This document shows, one piece after another, positions 1 through 9,666 of a stretch of 64,000 nt of DNA. Under the pieces are notes generated by a model. That model saw nothing but the letters and a program-made list of their open reading frames with translations. It ran no database searches and was not told the DNA's origin. Source of the DNA: Ornithinimicrobium cavernae (lineage in GTDB: Bacteria > Actinomycetota > Actinomycetes > Actinomycetales > Dermatophilaceae); contig NZ_QDDJ01000003.1 in the NCBI RefSeq assembly GCF_003121625.1, positions 248,001-312,000 on the forward strand. Reading direction: 5' to 3'. Position 1 is the stretch's first letter; every line of letters begins with the position of its first letter. The position numbers and the translations under genes are program-made.

Positions 1-95
1 AGCAGGTCGCCGCGGACGCCGCGGGCTCGGCTCCCATCTCGGACGAGATGCGCGCGCAGGTCATGGAGTCCATCAGCATGATCCAGGGCGGCTGA
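1..95 (+). CDS. pstS: Phosphate-binding lipoprotein PstS, C-terminal end (partial)
   Basis: Only the last 30 codons are present, read from base 3 and ending in ...MIQGG and TGA at 93-95. The fragment has no diagnostic motif of its own. The assignment rests on its position immediately upstream of pstC-pstA-pstB on the same strand, where actinobacterial operons carry the periplasmic phosphate-binding lipoprotein. If so, the full protein would bind inorganic phosphate outside the membrane and deliver it to PstCA. The operon promoter and any PHO box lie outside the window. Confidence 0.75.
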   Translation, partial: QVAADAAGSAPISDEMRAQVMESISMIQGG

Positions 96-122
96 GCCAC
101 ACCCTGATAGCAGTACTGTGTC

Positions 123-154
123 GACGGTCGTCCGGTGTTGTCTGGACGGCCGTC
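123..154 (+). terminator. pstS-pstC intercistronic stem-loop
   Basis: GACGGTCGTCC at 123-133 pairs with GGACGGCCGTC at 144-154, giving 11 pairs with one G-U and a 10-nt loop. No U-tract follows. It lies between the pstS stop and the pstC start. Such a hairpin could partly terminate transcription or protect the pstS message, giving more binding protein than permease; that role is inference. Confidence 0.5.
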
Positions 155-209
155 GGCATACTGCGTCTGAGAGCAGAACATCCCACACACGTCCCCTGAA
201 GGAAGACCC

Positions 210-1187
210 ATGACACCTCCAGCTGACCCGGGGCAGGCCCCGGAGGAGGGCTCGGTCGTGACCCGGGCCACCTCGTCGGCGCACAAGCCCGTCCGCAGAC
301 CGGGGGACGTCGTCTTCAGCAGCCTCTCCCTCGGTTCGGGCATCCTGATCCTGCTGATCCTGGCGCTCGTCGCCGTCTTCCTCATCTGGCAGGGCATGCC
401 GGCGCTGACCGCCGAGCGGGAGGAGATCAGCGGGGGTGAGGGCTTCTTCAGCTACGTCTGGCCCCTGGTGTTCGGCACGGTCGTGGCCTCTCTCATCGCG
501 ATGGTGCTCGCCACGCCCGTCGCGGTCGGCATCGCGCTGTTCGTCTCGCACTACGCCCCGCGGCGGGTCGGGAACGCCATCGGCTTCGTCATCGACCTGC
601 TGGCTGCCGTTCCCTCGGTGGTCTTCGGTATGTGGGGCATGGCGGTCTTCGCCAAGCAGCTGGTGCCCCTCTACGACTGGCTGTCCCAGAACCTCGCCTT
701 CATCCCGATCTTCGACGGCCGCTCCGCCACGGGACGCACGCTGCTGACCGCCGCCGTCGTGCTGGCCGTGATGATCCTGCCGATCATCACCTCCGTGTCC
801 CGCGAGGTCTTCCTGCAGACGCCCCGTCTCCATGAGGAGGCCGCGCTGGCTCTCGGAGCCACCAAGTGGGAGATGATCCGGACCGCGGTCCTGCCGTTCG
901 GGGCGCCCGGTGTCATCGGTGGCGTCATGCTCGGCCTCGGCCGCGCTCTCGGCGAGACGATGGCCGTGGCCATCATCCTCTCGCCCGGAGTGTTCACCTG
1001 GGTGCTCACCGCCAGCGGCAACAACACGATCCCGGCCGAGATCGCCCTCAACTTCCCGGAGGCCGCGGGCCTGCGCCTGTCCGAGCTGATCGCCGCGGGT
1101 CTCGTGCTGTTCGTCCTCACCCTCGCTGTCAACCTCTTCGCACGGTGGATCGTGGAGAAGCGGTCCGAGTTCTCGGGAGCCAACTGA
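210..1187 (+). CDS. pstC: Phosphate ABC transporter permease PstC
   Basis: One of two inner-membrane permease subunits of the high-affinity phosphate importer. The 325-residue protein has a polar N-terminus of about 35 residues and a first hydrophobic helix (ILILLILALVAVF). Further helices include LVFGTVVASLIAMVLATPVAVGIA. The EAA-type loop that contacts the ATPase is visible as EEAALALGATKWEMIRTAVLP (the first 20 of these residues span the core EAA motif). The ATG follows a GAAGGAAG ribosome-binding site. The stop overlaps the pstA start by one base. It belongs to the pstSCAB operon. Confidence 0.95.
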   Translation: MTPPADPGQAPEEGSVVTRATSSAHKPVRRPGDVVFSSLSLGSGILILLILALVAVFLIWQGMPALTAEREEISGGEGFFSYVWPLVFGTVVASLIAMVLATPVAVGIALFVSHYAPRRVGNAIGFVIDLLAAVPSVVFGMWGMAVFAKQLVPLYDWLSQNLAFIPIFDGRSATGRTLLTAAVVLAVMILPIITSVSREVFLQTPRLHEEAALALGATKWEMIRTAVLPFGAPGVIGGVMLGLGRALGETMAVAIILSPGVFTWVLTASGNNTIPAEIALNFPEAAGLRLSELIAAGLVLFVLTLAVNLFARWIVEKRSEFSGAN

Positions 1188-2335
1188 TGAGCACGCCCAC
1201 CCGGTCGCCGGAGAGCGACATCCACCACTCCCGGATGGACGACCTGTCGGGGATCGTTCCCTCACCGGTGCGTCCGACGTCCGACCGGCCGCTGCTGCTG
1301 ATCGGCCTCGGGGCCGTCGCCGTGTGGCTCGTGCTCTGGCAGGTCGTCGGGTTGCACATGGTGGTCGGCCTGGTCGTCGGCTACCTGGCCTTCCTGCTGG
1401 TCTCCTACCTCTACTACCGCGCGGCCGGTGGGCAGCGCGTCGGTCTGGACATCGTCGTCCGTTGGCTGGTCTACGCCGCCTTCGTCTGTGCGGTCGTGCC
1501 GCTGATCTCCATGCTGTGGACGGTCATCGGGCAGGGTCTGCCGCTGGCGTTCGAGTGGTTCTTCATCAGCACCGACATGAAGGGCATCACCGGGACCCAC
1601 GACCAGGCCTACGCTGCCGGTGAGGGCCCCCTCGTCGGCGGAGCGGGCCACGCCATCATCGGCACGCTCATCGTGACCGGCCTGGCGACCGTCATCTCGG
1701 TGCCGATCGGCATGTTCACCGCGATCTACCTCGTGGAGTACGGCGGCAAGAACGCGCTCGCCCGTGGCATCCGCTTCCTGGTCGACGTGATGACCGGTAT
1801 CCCCTCCATCGTGGCTGGTCTGTTCGCCTTCGCCCTGTTCACCCAGATCTTCGGTATCCGTGACGCCAAGATGGGGCTGGCCGGTGCCGTCGCGCTGTCG
1901 GTCCTCATGATCCCCACCGTGGTGCGCAACAGTGAGGAGATGCTGCGGATCGTCCCCAACGAGCTGCGCGAGGCGAGCCTGGCTCTCGGCGTGCCCAAGT
2001 GGCGCACGATCGCCAAGGTGGTCCTGCCGACGGCGGCGTCAGGGCTGGCCTCCGGCATCACGCTGGCGATCGCCCGCGTCATTGGTGAGACCGCCCCACT
2101 GCTCGTCGCGATCGGCTTCGCCCGGGAGTTCAACTGGAACTTCCTCGAGGGGCCGATGAACACCCTGGCGGTCTACACCTACTGGATGTTCACCAAGCCG
2201 CTCAGCCCGGCGGTCATCGAGCCCAGCCAGGAGCGGGCCTGGGCAGCGGCGCTGCTCCTCGTCATCCTCGTGGTGGCGCTCAACCTGCTCGCCCGCTTCA
2301 TCGCCAAGATCTTCGCGCCGAAGTCCGGCCGCTGA
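1187..2335 (+). CDS. pstA: Phosphate ABC transporter permease PstA
   Basis: Second permease subunit of the phosphate importer, 382 residues from the ATG that shares its A with the pstC stop. The conserved permease part includes [39 protein letters not shown] and the EAA loop [19 protein letters not shown]. It is longer than enteric PstA because of an N-terminal extension of roughly 130 residues with additional hydrophobic helices ([31 protein letters not shown]). An open frame continues far upstream within pstC, but the overlapping ATG is the natural start. PstA and PstC form the channel driven by PstB. Confidence 0.93.
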   Translation: MSTPTRSPESDIHHSRMDDLSGIVPSPVRPTSDRPLLLIGLGAVAVWLVLWQVVGLHMVVGLVVGYLAFLLVSYLYYRAAGGQRVGLDIVVRWLVYAAFVCAVVPLISMLWTVIGQGLPLAFEWFFISTDMKGITGTHDQAYAAGEGPLVGGAGHAIIGTLIVTGLATVISVPIGMFTAIYLVEYGGKNALARGIRFLVDVMTGIPSIVAGLFAFALFTQIFGIRDAKMGLAGAVALSVLMIPTVVRNSEEMLRIVPNELREASLALGVPKWRTIAKVVLPTAASGLASGITLAIARVIGETAPLLVAIGFAREFNWNFLEGPMNTLAVYTYWMFTKPLSPAVIEPSQERAWAAALLLVILVVALNLLARFIAKIFAPKSGR

Positions 2336-2357
2336 CCAATCCCAGGAGAGACCCCAG

Positions 2358-3137
2358 ATGTCCAAGCGAATCGACGTCAACAACCTCAACATCTTCTACG
2401 GCGACTTCCATGCGGTCAAGGACGTCAGCATGGTGATCGAGCCCAAGTCGGTCACGGCGTTCATCGGCCCGTCCGGGTGTGGCAAGTCGACCTTCATCCG
2501 CACCCTCAACCGCATGCACGAGGTGATCCCGGGCGCCCGCGTCGAGGGAGAGGTCAGCATCGACGGCCAGAACCTCTACGGCCGGGGAGTCGACCCGGTC
2601 GACGTGCGTCGCCAGGTCGGCATGGTCTTCCAGCGGCCCAACCCGTTCCCCACGATGTCCATCCGGGACAACGTGCTGGCCGGGGTGCGCCTCAACAGCA
2701 AGCGCATGTCCCGCAAGGCGGCCGACGAGCTGTGCGAGCAGTCGCTGCGCGGCGCGAACCTGTGGAACGAGGTCAAGGACCGTCTGGACAAGCCCGGGTC
2801 GGGGCTGTCCGGTGGGCAGCAGCAGCGGCTGTGCATCGCCCGCGCGATCGCCGTCCAGCCCGAGGTGCTGCTGATGGACGAGCCCTGCTCGGCCCTCGAC
2901 CCGATCTCGACGCTGGCGATCGAGGACCTGATCAACGAGCTCAAGTCCGACTACACCGTCGTGATCGTGACGCACAACATGCAGCAGGCGGCACGTGTCT
3001 CCGACCGGACCGGCTTCTTCAACCTGGAGGCCACGGGTCAGCCGGGTCAGCTGGTCGAGTTCGACGACACCCAGAAGATCTTCAACAACCCGACCAAGAA
3101 GGCGACCGAGGACTACATCTCCGGACGCTTCGGCTGA
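2358..3137 (+). CDS. pstB: Phosphate ABC transporter ATPase PstB
   Basis: ATP-hydrolysing subunit of the phosphate importer, 259 residues, the usual family length. Visible motifs are Walker A (GPSGCGKST), the Q-loop region ([11 protein letters not shown]), the ABC signature (LSGGQQQRL), Walker B (VLLMDEP) and the switch His (VTHNM). The FQRPNPFP stretch is typical of PstB. It starts 22 bases after pstA behind an AGGAGAG ribosome-binding site and is the last gene of the operon. The next gene converges on it. Confidence 0.97.
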   Translation: MSKRIDVNNLNIFYGDFHAVKDVSMVIEPKSVTAFIGPSGCGKSTFIRTLNRMHEVIPGARVEGEVSIDGQNLYGRGVDPVDVRRQVGMVFQRPNPFPTMSIRDNVLAGVRLNSKRMSRKAADELCEQSLRGANLWNEVKDRLDKPGSGLSGGQQQRLCIARAIAVQPEVLLMDEPCSALDPISTLAIEDLINELKSDYTVVIVTHNMQQAARVSDRTGFFNLEATGQPGQLVEFDDTQKIFNNPTKKATEDYISGRFG

Positions 3138-3215
3138 TCGGCACGCCCGCCGGCGCGTCCGGTGGGGTGCTTACTCGCGAGTCGGTGCGCTCGGTCGGGT
3201 AGGGGGCGCTCCGGG

Positions 3216-4175
3216 TCAGGCGGGCGGGCGGTGCCGCTCGACGTCCACGACCCTGGCCTGCGGGCCGGTCCCGGCCACCTGGAGCGCGAGCACCTCGCCC
3301 TTGTCCAGGCCGTTGCGGGCCAACCTCGTGAGCATCCGCTGGCCGTGACCGGCCGGGGTCTGACGCGCCAGCACGTCCAGGAGGTCGGGGATCACCGGCC
3401 GGTGCGTGCACACGATCGTCGACTCCCCGCGCTCCAGCACCCGGCGCAGGTGCTTGACCGCCTTGCCCGGTGTCGCGGCGTGCCCCTCCTCCGAGAGGCT
3501 CTTGCGCTCGGTCAGCCCCAGCCCGGCCTGCTCCGCGTAGGGGCGCAGCGTGTCCGCGCACCGCACGGAGGGTGAGGTGAGCAGGTGGGCGGGACGGTAG
3601 GCGGCCAGCAGCGGGATGATCCGTGCCGACCGGCGCTGCCCGACAGGGGTGAGGGGCCGGTCCGCGTCTTGCCCGGTCCACGAGCCGCGACCGACGGAGT
3701 GCGCGTGCCGGACCACGAGCAGTGGCCAGGTGTCGAGGAGGCCGGCGGCGTGCGCCTCGTCGGCGGCGTCCAGCTGCTCCCGGTCACGCCGGTAGGTCAA
3801 CCGCTCCCGTGCCTCGGCGGCGGCCAGCCACGTGACCTCGTCGATCTCGTGCTCCAGGGCACCGTTGCCGCCGCACACGGTGGCCGCCCAGTAGCGCACC
3901 TGCTTGAGCTGAGGCCGGCCGTCCCGGGTGCCCAGGCCGTACCACGAGGACGGCAGCGGTGGGCCCAGACTGACCTGCAGGCCGGTCTCCTCGAGGGTCT
4001 CGCGGACCGCTGCCGCGACCCACTCCTCACCGCGCTCGAGCTTGCCCTTGGGCCAGGACCAGTCGTCATAGCGGGGACGGTGGACGAGGGCGAACTGGAG
4101 CTCGCCGTCCTGGACCCTCCAGGGGAGGACGCCGGCGGCGCGCACGAGCACGGCACGTTCGGTCTGGGTCGCCAC
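3216..4175 (-). CDS. mutT1: NUDIX hydrolase fused to histidine phosphatase, MutT1-like
   Basis: Two-domain enzyme of 319 residues. The N-terminal NUDIX domain carries a complete box (GKLERGEEWVAAAVRETLEE). The C-terminal half is a SixA-type histidine phosphatase beginning at LVVRHAHS, with a second conserved His in CTHRPVIP. This arrangement matches mycobacterial MutT1, which hydrolyses diadenosine polyphosphates and, stepwise, 8-oxo-GTP/dGTP. It starts with GTG, lies 14 bases after ppk on the same strand and probably shares its transcript. The link with polyphosphate/nucleotide metabolism agrees with its neighbour. Confidence 0.88.
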   Translation of the reverse strand: MATQTERAVLVRAAGVLPWRVQDGELQFALVHRPRYDDWSWPKGKLERGEEWVAAAVRETLEETGLQVSLGPPLPSSWYGLGTRDGRPQLKQVRYWAATVCGGNGALEHEIDEVTWLAAAEARERLTYRRDREQLDAADEAHAAGLLDTWPLLVVRHAHSVGRGSWTGQDADRPLTPVGQRRSARIIPLLAAYRPAHLLTSPSVRCADTLRPYAEQAGLGLTERKSLSEEGHAATPGKAVKHLRRVLERGESTIVCTHRPVIPDLLDVLARQTPAGHGQRMLTRLARNGLDKGEVLALQVAGTGPQARVVDVERHRPPA

Positions 4176-4189
4176 GTCTCAGGTGCCCG

Positions 4190-6421
4190 TCAGCGGCGGC
4201 GACCCGGCCGGCGCCGGGCGCCGTAGGTGGCGATCAGCTCGGCGTGGAGGTCCGACAGTGGGGAGCCCTCGGCGGAGAAGTGGTGGCGGCGCCACTGGCC
4301 GTCGGAACCCAGGTGCCAGCTGGCGATCTCATCCGACATGCCGCGATCGAGCAGGGCTCCGAGGGTCTTGAGCTGGTCCCGGTCGCTGATGGGCACCAGT
4401 GCCTCGACCCTCCGGTCCAGGTTCCGGTGCATCATGTCGGCCGAGCCGAGGTAGATCCGGGCGTTCTTGCCGGTGCCGAAGGCGAAGATCCGGGAGTGCT
4501 CGAGGAACCGGCCCAGGATGGAGCGGACCCGCACCGTCTCCGAGAGACCGGGGACGCCGGGTCGCAGCGCGCTGATCCCACGCACCCAGACGTCGACGGA
4601 CGCGCCGCTGATGGAGGCGCGGTAGAGGGCGTCGATGATGGCCTCGTCGACGATCGAGTTGAGCTTGAGCCGGATGCGGCCCTCGGCGCCCTTGGCGCCC
4701 TCCTCGTCGATGAGACCGATCAGGCCGGAGCGGACCGACCGGGGGGCGACGAGCAGCCGCTTGAACTTCGACTTGGGCGCCATCCCGGACAGCTGGTTGA
4801 ACAGCCGCGTGATGTCCTCGCCGACGGTCTCGTCGCAGGTGAGCAGGCCGAGGTCCTCATAGAGGCGTGCCGTCTTGGGGTTGTAGTTGCCGGTGCCGAC
4901 GTGGCAGTAGCGGCGCAGGGCCCCGTCCTCCTCACGGACGACCAGACAGAGCTTGGCGTGGGTCTTGAGCCCCACCATGCCGTAGACGACGTGGACGCCG
5001 GCGTGCTCGAGCTTGCGCGCCCACGTGATGTTGTTCTCCTCGTCGAACCGGGCCTTGATCTCGACCACGGCCAGCACCTGCTTGCCCGAGGCCGCCGCAT
5101 CGATCAGGGCGTCGATGATCGGGCTGTCGCCGCTGGTGCGATAGAGCGTCTGCTTGATCGCCAGCACCTGCGGGTCGTTGGCCGCCTGCTCGATGAAGGC
5201 CTGCACCGAGGTCGAGAACGAGTCGTAGGGGTGGTGCAGCAGCACGTCGCCGGCCCGCATGGCCGCGAGGATGTCTGCCGGGGCGGAGCGTTCGACCGGG
5301 GCGAGCGTGGGGTGCGTCGCCGGCACGAAGTTGGGGTAGCTCAGCTCGGTGCGGTCGAGGTCGGCCACCGTGTTCAGGGCGGTGAGGTCCAGGGGGGAGG
5401 GCAGCCGGTACACCTCGGCACGGTGCACGCGCAGCTCACGGGTCAGCAGGTCCAGGACGTGGTCGTCCATGTCCTCCTCGACCTCCAGCCGCACCGGCGG
5501 GCCGAACCGGCGCCGCGTGAGCTCCTTCTCCAGGGCGGTGAGGAGGTTCTCTGCGTCGTCCTCCTCGACCTCCAGGTCCTCGTTGCGGGTGACCCGGAAG
5601 GTGTAGGTCTCGTGCACCTCCATGCCCGGGAAGAGGTACTCCAGGTGCGCGGCGATGACCTCCTCGAGCAGCACGTAGCGGGTGGCGTAGAGCTCGTTGT
5701 CACCGGGCAGCTCGATGAACCGCGGCAGCAGGGGCGGCACCTTGACCCGGGCGAAGTGCTCGTGGCCGGTCTGCGGGTTGATCAGGATGACGGCGAGGTT
5801 GAGGGACAGCCCGCTGATGTAGGGGAACGGGTGCGCCGGGTCGACCGCGAGCGGCGTGAGGACCGGGTAGACGGTGCTGCGGAACATGCCCGCCAGGGTG
5901 GTCTGCTCCTCCTCGGTCAGCTCCTCCCACCGGACCAGGGTGATGCCCTCCTCGCGCAGCGCCGGGGCGACGACGTCCCGGAACAGCGCCGCGTGCCGCC
6001 CCATGAGCTCGTGGGCGCCCAGGGAGATCTCGTCCAGGACCTCCCGCGGCTCCAGGCCGGAGGCCGACCGGGTCGCGATGCCGGTGGCGATGCGGCGCTT
6101 CAGCCCGGCGACCCGCACCATGAAGAACTCGTCCAGGTTGCTGGCGAAGATCGCCAGGAAGCGGGCGCGCTCCAGGAGCGGCACGTCCTGGTCCCCGGCC
6201 AGCTGCAGCACCCGTTCGTTGAACTGCAGCCAGGAGATCTCGCGGTCCAGGAACCGGTCGTCGGGCAGGGCTACCTCACCCGGGAGCTCGGCCGTGACCG
6301 GACCGGGCGTGCTGATGAACCGACCGTTCGCGGCCCGGGGTCGTTGCGCCCTGATGGTGGGCAGCGGCACGACCGAGGACGACTCCACGACGTCCGGCAC
6401 GGCCCGGGGGTTGGAGGTCAT
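4190..6421 (-). CDS. ppk: Polyphosphate kinase 1
   Basis: Reversibly transfers the gamma phosphate of ATP to polyphosphate. All PPK1 parts are visible: N-terminal helical domain ([16 protein letters not shown]), head domain, and two phospholipase-D-like catalytic domains. The phosphoacceptor histidine lies in [20 protein letters not shown], with a second conserved segment [13 protein letters not shown] near the C-terminus. ATG at 6421 is taken as start; an in-frame GTG two codons upstream is possible. It lies 24 bases after mshD and 14 before the MutT1-like gene. Together with the nearby pst operon it points to phosphate storage. Confidence 0.96.
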   Translation of the reverse strand: MTSNPRAVPDVVESSSVVPLPTIRAQRPRAANGRFISTPGPVTAELPGEVALPDDRFLDREISWLQFNERVLQLAGDQDVPLLERARFLAIFASNLDEFFMVRVAGLKRRIATGIATRSASGLEPREVLDEISLGAHELMGRHAALFRDVVAPALREEGITLVRWEELTEEEQTTLAGMFRSTVYPVLTPLAVDPAHPFPYISGLSLNLAVILINPQTGHEHFARVKVPPLLPRFIELPGDNELYATRYVLLEEVIAAHLEYLFPGMEVHETYTFRVTRNEDLEVEEDDAENLLTALEKELTRRRFGPPVRLEVEEDMDDHVLDLLTRELRVHRAEVYRLPSPLDLTALNTVADLDRTELSYPNFVPATHPTLAPVERSAPADILAAMRAGDVLLHHPYDSFSTSVQAFIEQAANDPQVLAIKQTLYRTSGDSPIIDALIDAAASGKQVLAVVEIKARFDEENNITWARKLEHAGVHVVYGMVGLKTHAKLCLVVREEDGALRRYCHVGTGNYNPKTARLYEDLGLLTCDETVGEDITRLFNQLSGMAPKSKFKRLLVAPRSVRSGLIGLIDEEGAKGAEGRIRLKLNSIVDEAIIDALYRASISGASVDVWVRGISALRPGVPGLSETVRVRSILGRFLEHSRIFAFGTGKNARIYLGSADMMHRNLDRRVEALVPISDRDQLKTLGALLDRGMSDEIASWHLGSDGQWRRHHFSAEGSPLSDLHAELIATYGARRRPGRRR

Positions 6422-6451
6422 GGGCACCAGTCTGCCACCACGGAAGGTGGG

Positions 6452-7396
6452 TCAGCCGACCTCTGGCGCAGCGGCATACATCACGTCGATCGCCGACCGT
6501 TCGAAGCCCAGCCGGTGGTAGGTCGCCAGGGCCGGGTCGTTGTCGCCCTCCACGTAGAGGGTGGCGCTGGCCAGGCCCCGGTTGCGCAGGTGGTGCAGCC
6601 CGATCAGGGTGGTCACGGTGCCGAGCCCGCGACCCTGGTAGGCCGGGTCGACACCCACGACATAGACCTCGCCGGACGCGGGGACGCTGTGTCCCGGCTC
6701 GGCCGGCTCGACCTTGGTCCAGTGGAAGGCCGCCAGGTCCTGATCGTGCTCGATGAGCAGGAAGCCGTGCGGGTCGAACCACGGCTCGGAGGTGCGCTCG
6801 CGCAGGTCGGCCAGGGTCATCCGGCCCTGCTCGGGGTGGTCGGCGAAGGCCCGCGCGTTGACGGCCAGCCAGCGCTCCTCGTCGCGCCCCAGCTCGAACG
6901 TGCGCACGGTGAAGCCCTCCGGCAGGGTGACCTCGGGGAGCTCGGACCACTCGCCGCGGAGGGGCCGGGTCATCTGCCAGAGGTCACGGACCGCCTCCAG
7001 CCCGAGGCTGCGGAACAGGGCCTTGGCGGCGGGGAGGTCGCCGTGGGCCCAGAAGCGGGTGTCCGGCCACCGTTCCAGCACGGCGCTGGCCAGGGCACGG
7101 CCGTGTCCGGCGTGGCGGTGGTCGGGGTCCACGACGATCTCCGCGGCGGGCGGCTCGGAGTGCTCCACGTGCGCGTAGGCGACGACGCCGGGGCGAGGGG
7201 AGTCGGGGTTCTCCTGCACGACCAGGTGCGTGGAGTGGCTCTCACCCGCGGGTGAGCCGGGCAGGCGTCGCACGTCGAGCACGGTCTGCTCGGACAGCGG
7301 GCGCACCCCGTCGTGGGTGGCGGCCCGCACCGCGAGCGCCAGCACGTCCGCGGACTGCGCGGGCTCCAGGTGATCGTCGGTCGACGTCGGCTGCAT
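6452..7396 (-). CDS. mshD: Mycothiol synthase (acetyltransferase MshD)
   Basis: Last step of mycothiol synthesis: acetylation of Cys-GlcN-Ins using acetyl-CoA. The 314-residue protein has two tandem GNAT domains. The first carries VDPDHRHAGHGRALASAVL. The second and more canonical acetyl-CoA site is VDPAYQGRGLGTVTTLIGL, followed by LYVEGDNDPALATYHRLGF. Length and double-GNAT layout match MshD. It lies 4 bases after the glnR-like gene; mshD next to glnR also occurs in mycobacteria from memory. mshA is found separately in this window. Confidence 0.93.
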   Translation of the reverse strand: MQPTSTDDHLEPAQSADVLALAVRAATHDGVRPLSEQTVLDVRRLPGSPAGESHSTHLVVQENPDSPRPGVVAYAHVEHSEPPAAEIVVDPDHRHAGHGRALASAVLERWPDTRFWAHGDLPAAKALFRSLGLEAVRDLWQMTRPLRGEWSELPEVTLPEGFTVRTFELGRDEERWLAVNARAFADHPEQGRMTLADLRERTSEPWFDPHGFLLIEHDQDLAAFHWTKVEPAEPGHSVPASGEVYVVGVDPAYQGRGLGTVTTLIGLHHLRNRGLASATLYVEGDNDPALATYHRLGFERSAIDVMYAAAPEVG

Positions 7397-7400
7397 CTCG

Positions 7401-8126
7401 CTATTCCATCACGGCCGGGTCGGTGGGAGGGCGGGCCGCCCCGGAGAAGCGGTAGCCGACGTTGCGGATCGTGCTGATGAGCGACTCGCGCTCGGGCCCG
7501 AGCTTCGCGCGCAGGCGCCGGACGTGCACATCGACCGTCCGGGTGCCGCCGTAGTAGTCCGAGCCCCACACCTCGTGGAGCAGCTGCTCGCGCGTCATGA
7601 CCCGGCCCGGGTGGCTGATGAGGAACTTCAGCAGCTCGAACTCCTTGAACGTGAGGTTGAGCGTCTCCCCTCCGGCACGGACGCTCCAGCTGGACTCGTC
7701 GACCACCACATCGGCCGCGCGGATGGGGGCGGCGGTCGGTGCGGTGTGGTCCGGCGTGTCCGAGCCGGGCGCGGGGCGGGTGACCGCCCGTGCGAGGCGG
7801 ACCGCCAGCTCGGCGGGCCCGGAGGTCGAGAGCACGAAGTCGGTGATCGGCCACTGGTCGTCCAGGGCCGCCAGGGAGCCCTCCGTGAAGACCGCCACGA
7901 CGGGGACTCCGAGCTGCATCGTGGCCAGGGTGCGCGCGGTCGTCCGGGCCTGGACCAGCGCACGCGTGGCGTCGAGGAGCACCAGGACGGGGGCCGGGTC
8001 GGCGAGCAGCAGCGCGGGGTCGAGGTCGAGGACGCGGACCCGGTGGGGGAGCAGCTCGACCGCGGGCAGCACGAGGGCCGCGGCGTCCGGGGCGCCACCG
8101 GGGGTCAGCAGTGCCAGCTCGGCCAC
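7401..8126 (-). CDS. glnR: GlnR-like response regulator with atypical receiver domain
   Basis: OmpR-type regulator, about 241 residues from the GTG at 8126. The N-terminal half resembles a degenerate receiver (LALLTPGGAPDAAALVLPAV, VLVLLDATRALVQA). The C-terminal winged helix is clear: LTFKEFELLKFLISHPGRVM, then VWGSDYYGGTRTVDVHVRRL and STIRNVGYRF. No sensor kinase gene adjoins it, as expected for GlnR, the orphan nitrogen regulator of actinobacteria. Its place upstream of mshD supports orthology with GlnR. Weakest points are the exact start and the possibility of another orphan OmpR-family member. Confidence 0.75.
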   Translation of the reverse strand: MAELALLTPGGAPDAAALVLPAVELLPHRVRVLDLDPALLLADPAPVLVLLDATRALVQARTTARTLATMQLGVPVVAVFTEGSLAALDDQWPITDFVLSTSGPAELAVRLARAVTRPAPGSDTPDHTAPTAAPIRAADVVVDESSWSVRAGGETLNLTFKEFELLKFLISHPGRVMTREQLLHEVWGSDYYGGTRTVDVHVRRLRAKLGPERESLISTIRNVGYRFSGAARPPTDPAVME

Positions 8127-8240
8127 GCGGTCAGGATAGACGCCGCAGCGGTGCGCCCCTCGCGCGCGGGCGCCGCGACGCGGGTGAGGCCCCGCGAGAC
8201 ACGCGGTCCGCAGCGGTGACGCAGGTGGCACCATGGGCCT

Positions 8241-9020
8241 GTGCCGAGTCGCCGTGCCCTCGTGCCGCCCTCCGTGGAGGTCGCGGCCATGGTGTGCTGT
8301 GCGTCGGCCCTGGTCTCCGTCTCGGCCCTGGCCAGTCCGGTGGTGCTGGCGCTCGCCCTGTGGATCGCCGGCTCGGTCCTGTCGTGGGGGTGGGCCGGCA
8401 TGCTGGCCCTGCCCAGCCCCCGGGGCACGTCCCTGGTGCTGTATGCCGGGTCGCTGGCCCTCGTGGTCAGTGCGGTTGCCGACGCCGCACCACCGTGGCT
8501 GACCTGGGTGCCGGGCGCGCTCGCCGTGGCGATCACGGGTGCCTTCGTCCATCAGCTGCTGCGGGTGGACGGTCGCCCGAGGATCGTGGAGTCCATCAGC
8601 TCGGTCGCGCTGGGGCTCGGCCTGCTCACCTGCGGTGTGCTCCTCGTCCCGCTCGCGCAGACCCCGCAGGGGGCCGCGCTGGTCGTCGCCACGGTCACCG
8701 GGGCAGCGGCGAGTGCGCTCAGTGACACCCTGGGGCGCTGGCGTCCGCTCCGTCCCTGGCTCGTGCCGCTCGCGCTGGCGGCCGGTGGTGGTGCGGCGGT
8801 GCTGGTGGCCCTGCTCCTGGGCGAGCAGTGGAGCATCTTCCTGCTCGCGGGCGTGGTGGCCGGTGCCGTGAGCCACGCCCTGCGCAGCGTGCAGCAGCCG
8901 CTCCCGACGATGGCCCACCCCCGGCCACGGCTGGTCATGGCGGTCTGCTCCCTGTTGGTCACCGGGCCCATCGCCTACGCGGTGGCACTGGCCCTGCTGC
9001 CGGCGACCTCGCTCGCCTGA
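8241..9020 (+). CDS. Multi-spanning membrane protein of unknown function
   Basis: About 259 residues from a GTG start, almost entirely hydrophobic, with roughly seven predicted membrane helices (for example VVLALALWIAGSVLSWGWAG, LVLYAGSLALVVSAVA and LAAGGGAAVLVALLLG). No catalytic motif or recognised domain is visible. It starts 114 bases from the divergent glnR-like gene and is followed by the nitrobindin-like gene on the same strand. I do not recognise the family; only its membrane location can be inferred. Confidence 0.75.
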   Translation: MPSRRALVPPSVEVAAMVCCASALVSVSALASPVVLALALWIAGSVLSWGWAGMLALPSPRGTSLVLYAGSLALVVSAVADAAPPWLTWVPGALAVAITGAFVHQLLRVDGRPRIVESISSVALGLGLLTCGVLLVPLAQTPQGAALVVATVTGAAASALSDTLGRWRPLRPWLVPLALAAGGGAAVLVALLLGEQWSIFLLAGVVAGAVSHALRSVQQPLPTMAHPRPRLVMAVCSLLVTGPIAYAVALALLPATSLA

Positions 9021-9117
9021 CCTGCCTTCTCGGGTGGTCTCGCCCAGCTGCCGCACCGCTCGGAGCGGCTCCGCCCGAAGGGTCGCACGCGGCCGCCCGG
9101 CCGGGGCAGCACCTACG

Positions 9118-9624
9118 ATGGGTGCCGTGGCTTTTGAACTGGACCCGAACATGCCCTCCGAGCTCGCCCCGCTGGCCTGGCTGATCGGCCGCTGGGAGGG
9201 GGCCGGCGTGGTCGGCTACCCGACGATCGAGTCGCAGAACTTCGGGCAGGAGCTGGTGGTCAGCCACGACGGCCGGCCGTTCCTGCGGTGGGAGTCGCAG
9301 ACCTGGATCCTGGACGAGGCGGGCAACAAGGTGCGTCCGGGTGCCACCGAGCTCGGGTTCTGGCGGCCGCTGCCGGACGGTGAGGTCGAGCTCCTCCTGA
9401 CCCACCCGACCGGCATCGTCGAGATGTACTTCGGCAGCACGAGCCCGGCCAAGATCGAGGTGCGCACCGACAGCGTCGTGCGCAGCCCGCACGCCAAGGA
9501 GTACACCGCGGCACACCGGCTCTACGGGTTGGTGAACTCCAACCTCATGTGGGTGATGGACATGGCCGCCGTGGGCCAGCCGCTGACCAGCCACGTGTCC
9601 GCAGAGCTCAAGCGCGTCGCCTGA
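9118..9624 (+). CDS. Nitrobindin-like heme-binding beta-barrel protein (FABP family)
   Basis: 168-residue protein of the DUF1794/THAP4-like family, which forms a ten-stranded barrel. Nitrobindins bind heme and can isomerise peroxynitrite to nitrate. The hallmark GxWxGxG-type segment is present (LIGRWEGAGVVGYP), as are ETQ-like (WESQTW) and the C-terminal helix/strand AAHRLYGLVNSNLMWVMDMA that carries the family's proximal histidine region. ATG 9118 was chosen; a GTG three codons later is possible. It converges on the LCP gene. Confidence 0.85.
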   Translation: MGAVAFELDPNMPSELAPLAWLIGRWEGAGVVGYPTIESQNFGQELVVSHDGRPFLRWESQTWILDEAGNKVRPGATELGFWRPLPDGEVELLLTHPTGIVEMYFGSTSPAKIEVRTDSVVRSPHAKEYTAAHRLYGLVNSNLMWVMDMAAVGQPLTSHVSAELKRVA

Positions 9625-9666
9625 GCCGTCCGGCCGCCGGCACCACCCTGCGCCGCCGGGTCCCGC

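Noticed and set aside
995-1016. GTTCACC-like repeats within pstC
   Set aside because: They are in coding sequence (Phe-Thr codons) far from a promoter and do not keep 11-bp phase.
4244-7255. A 1003-codon open frame on the plus strand
   Set aside because: It lies antisense to ppk and mshD, has Gly/Val/Asp/Gln-rich shadow composition and no domain. High GC makes such antisense frames common.
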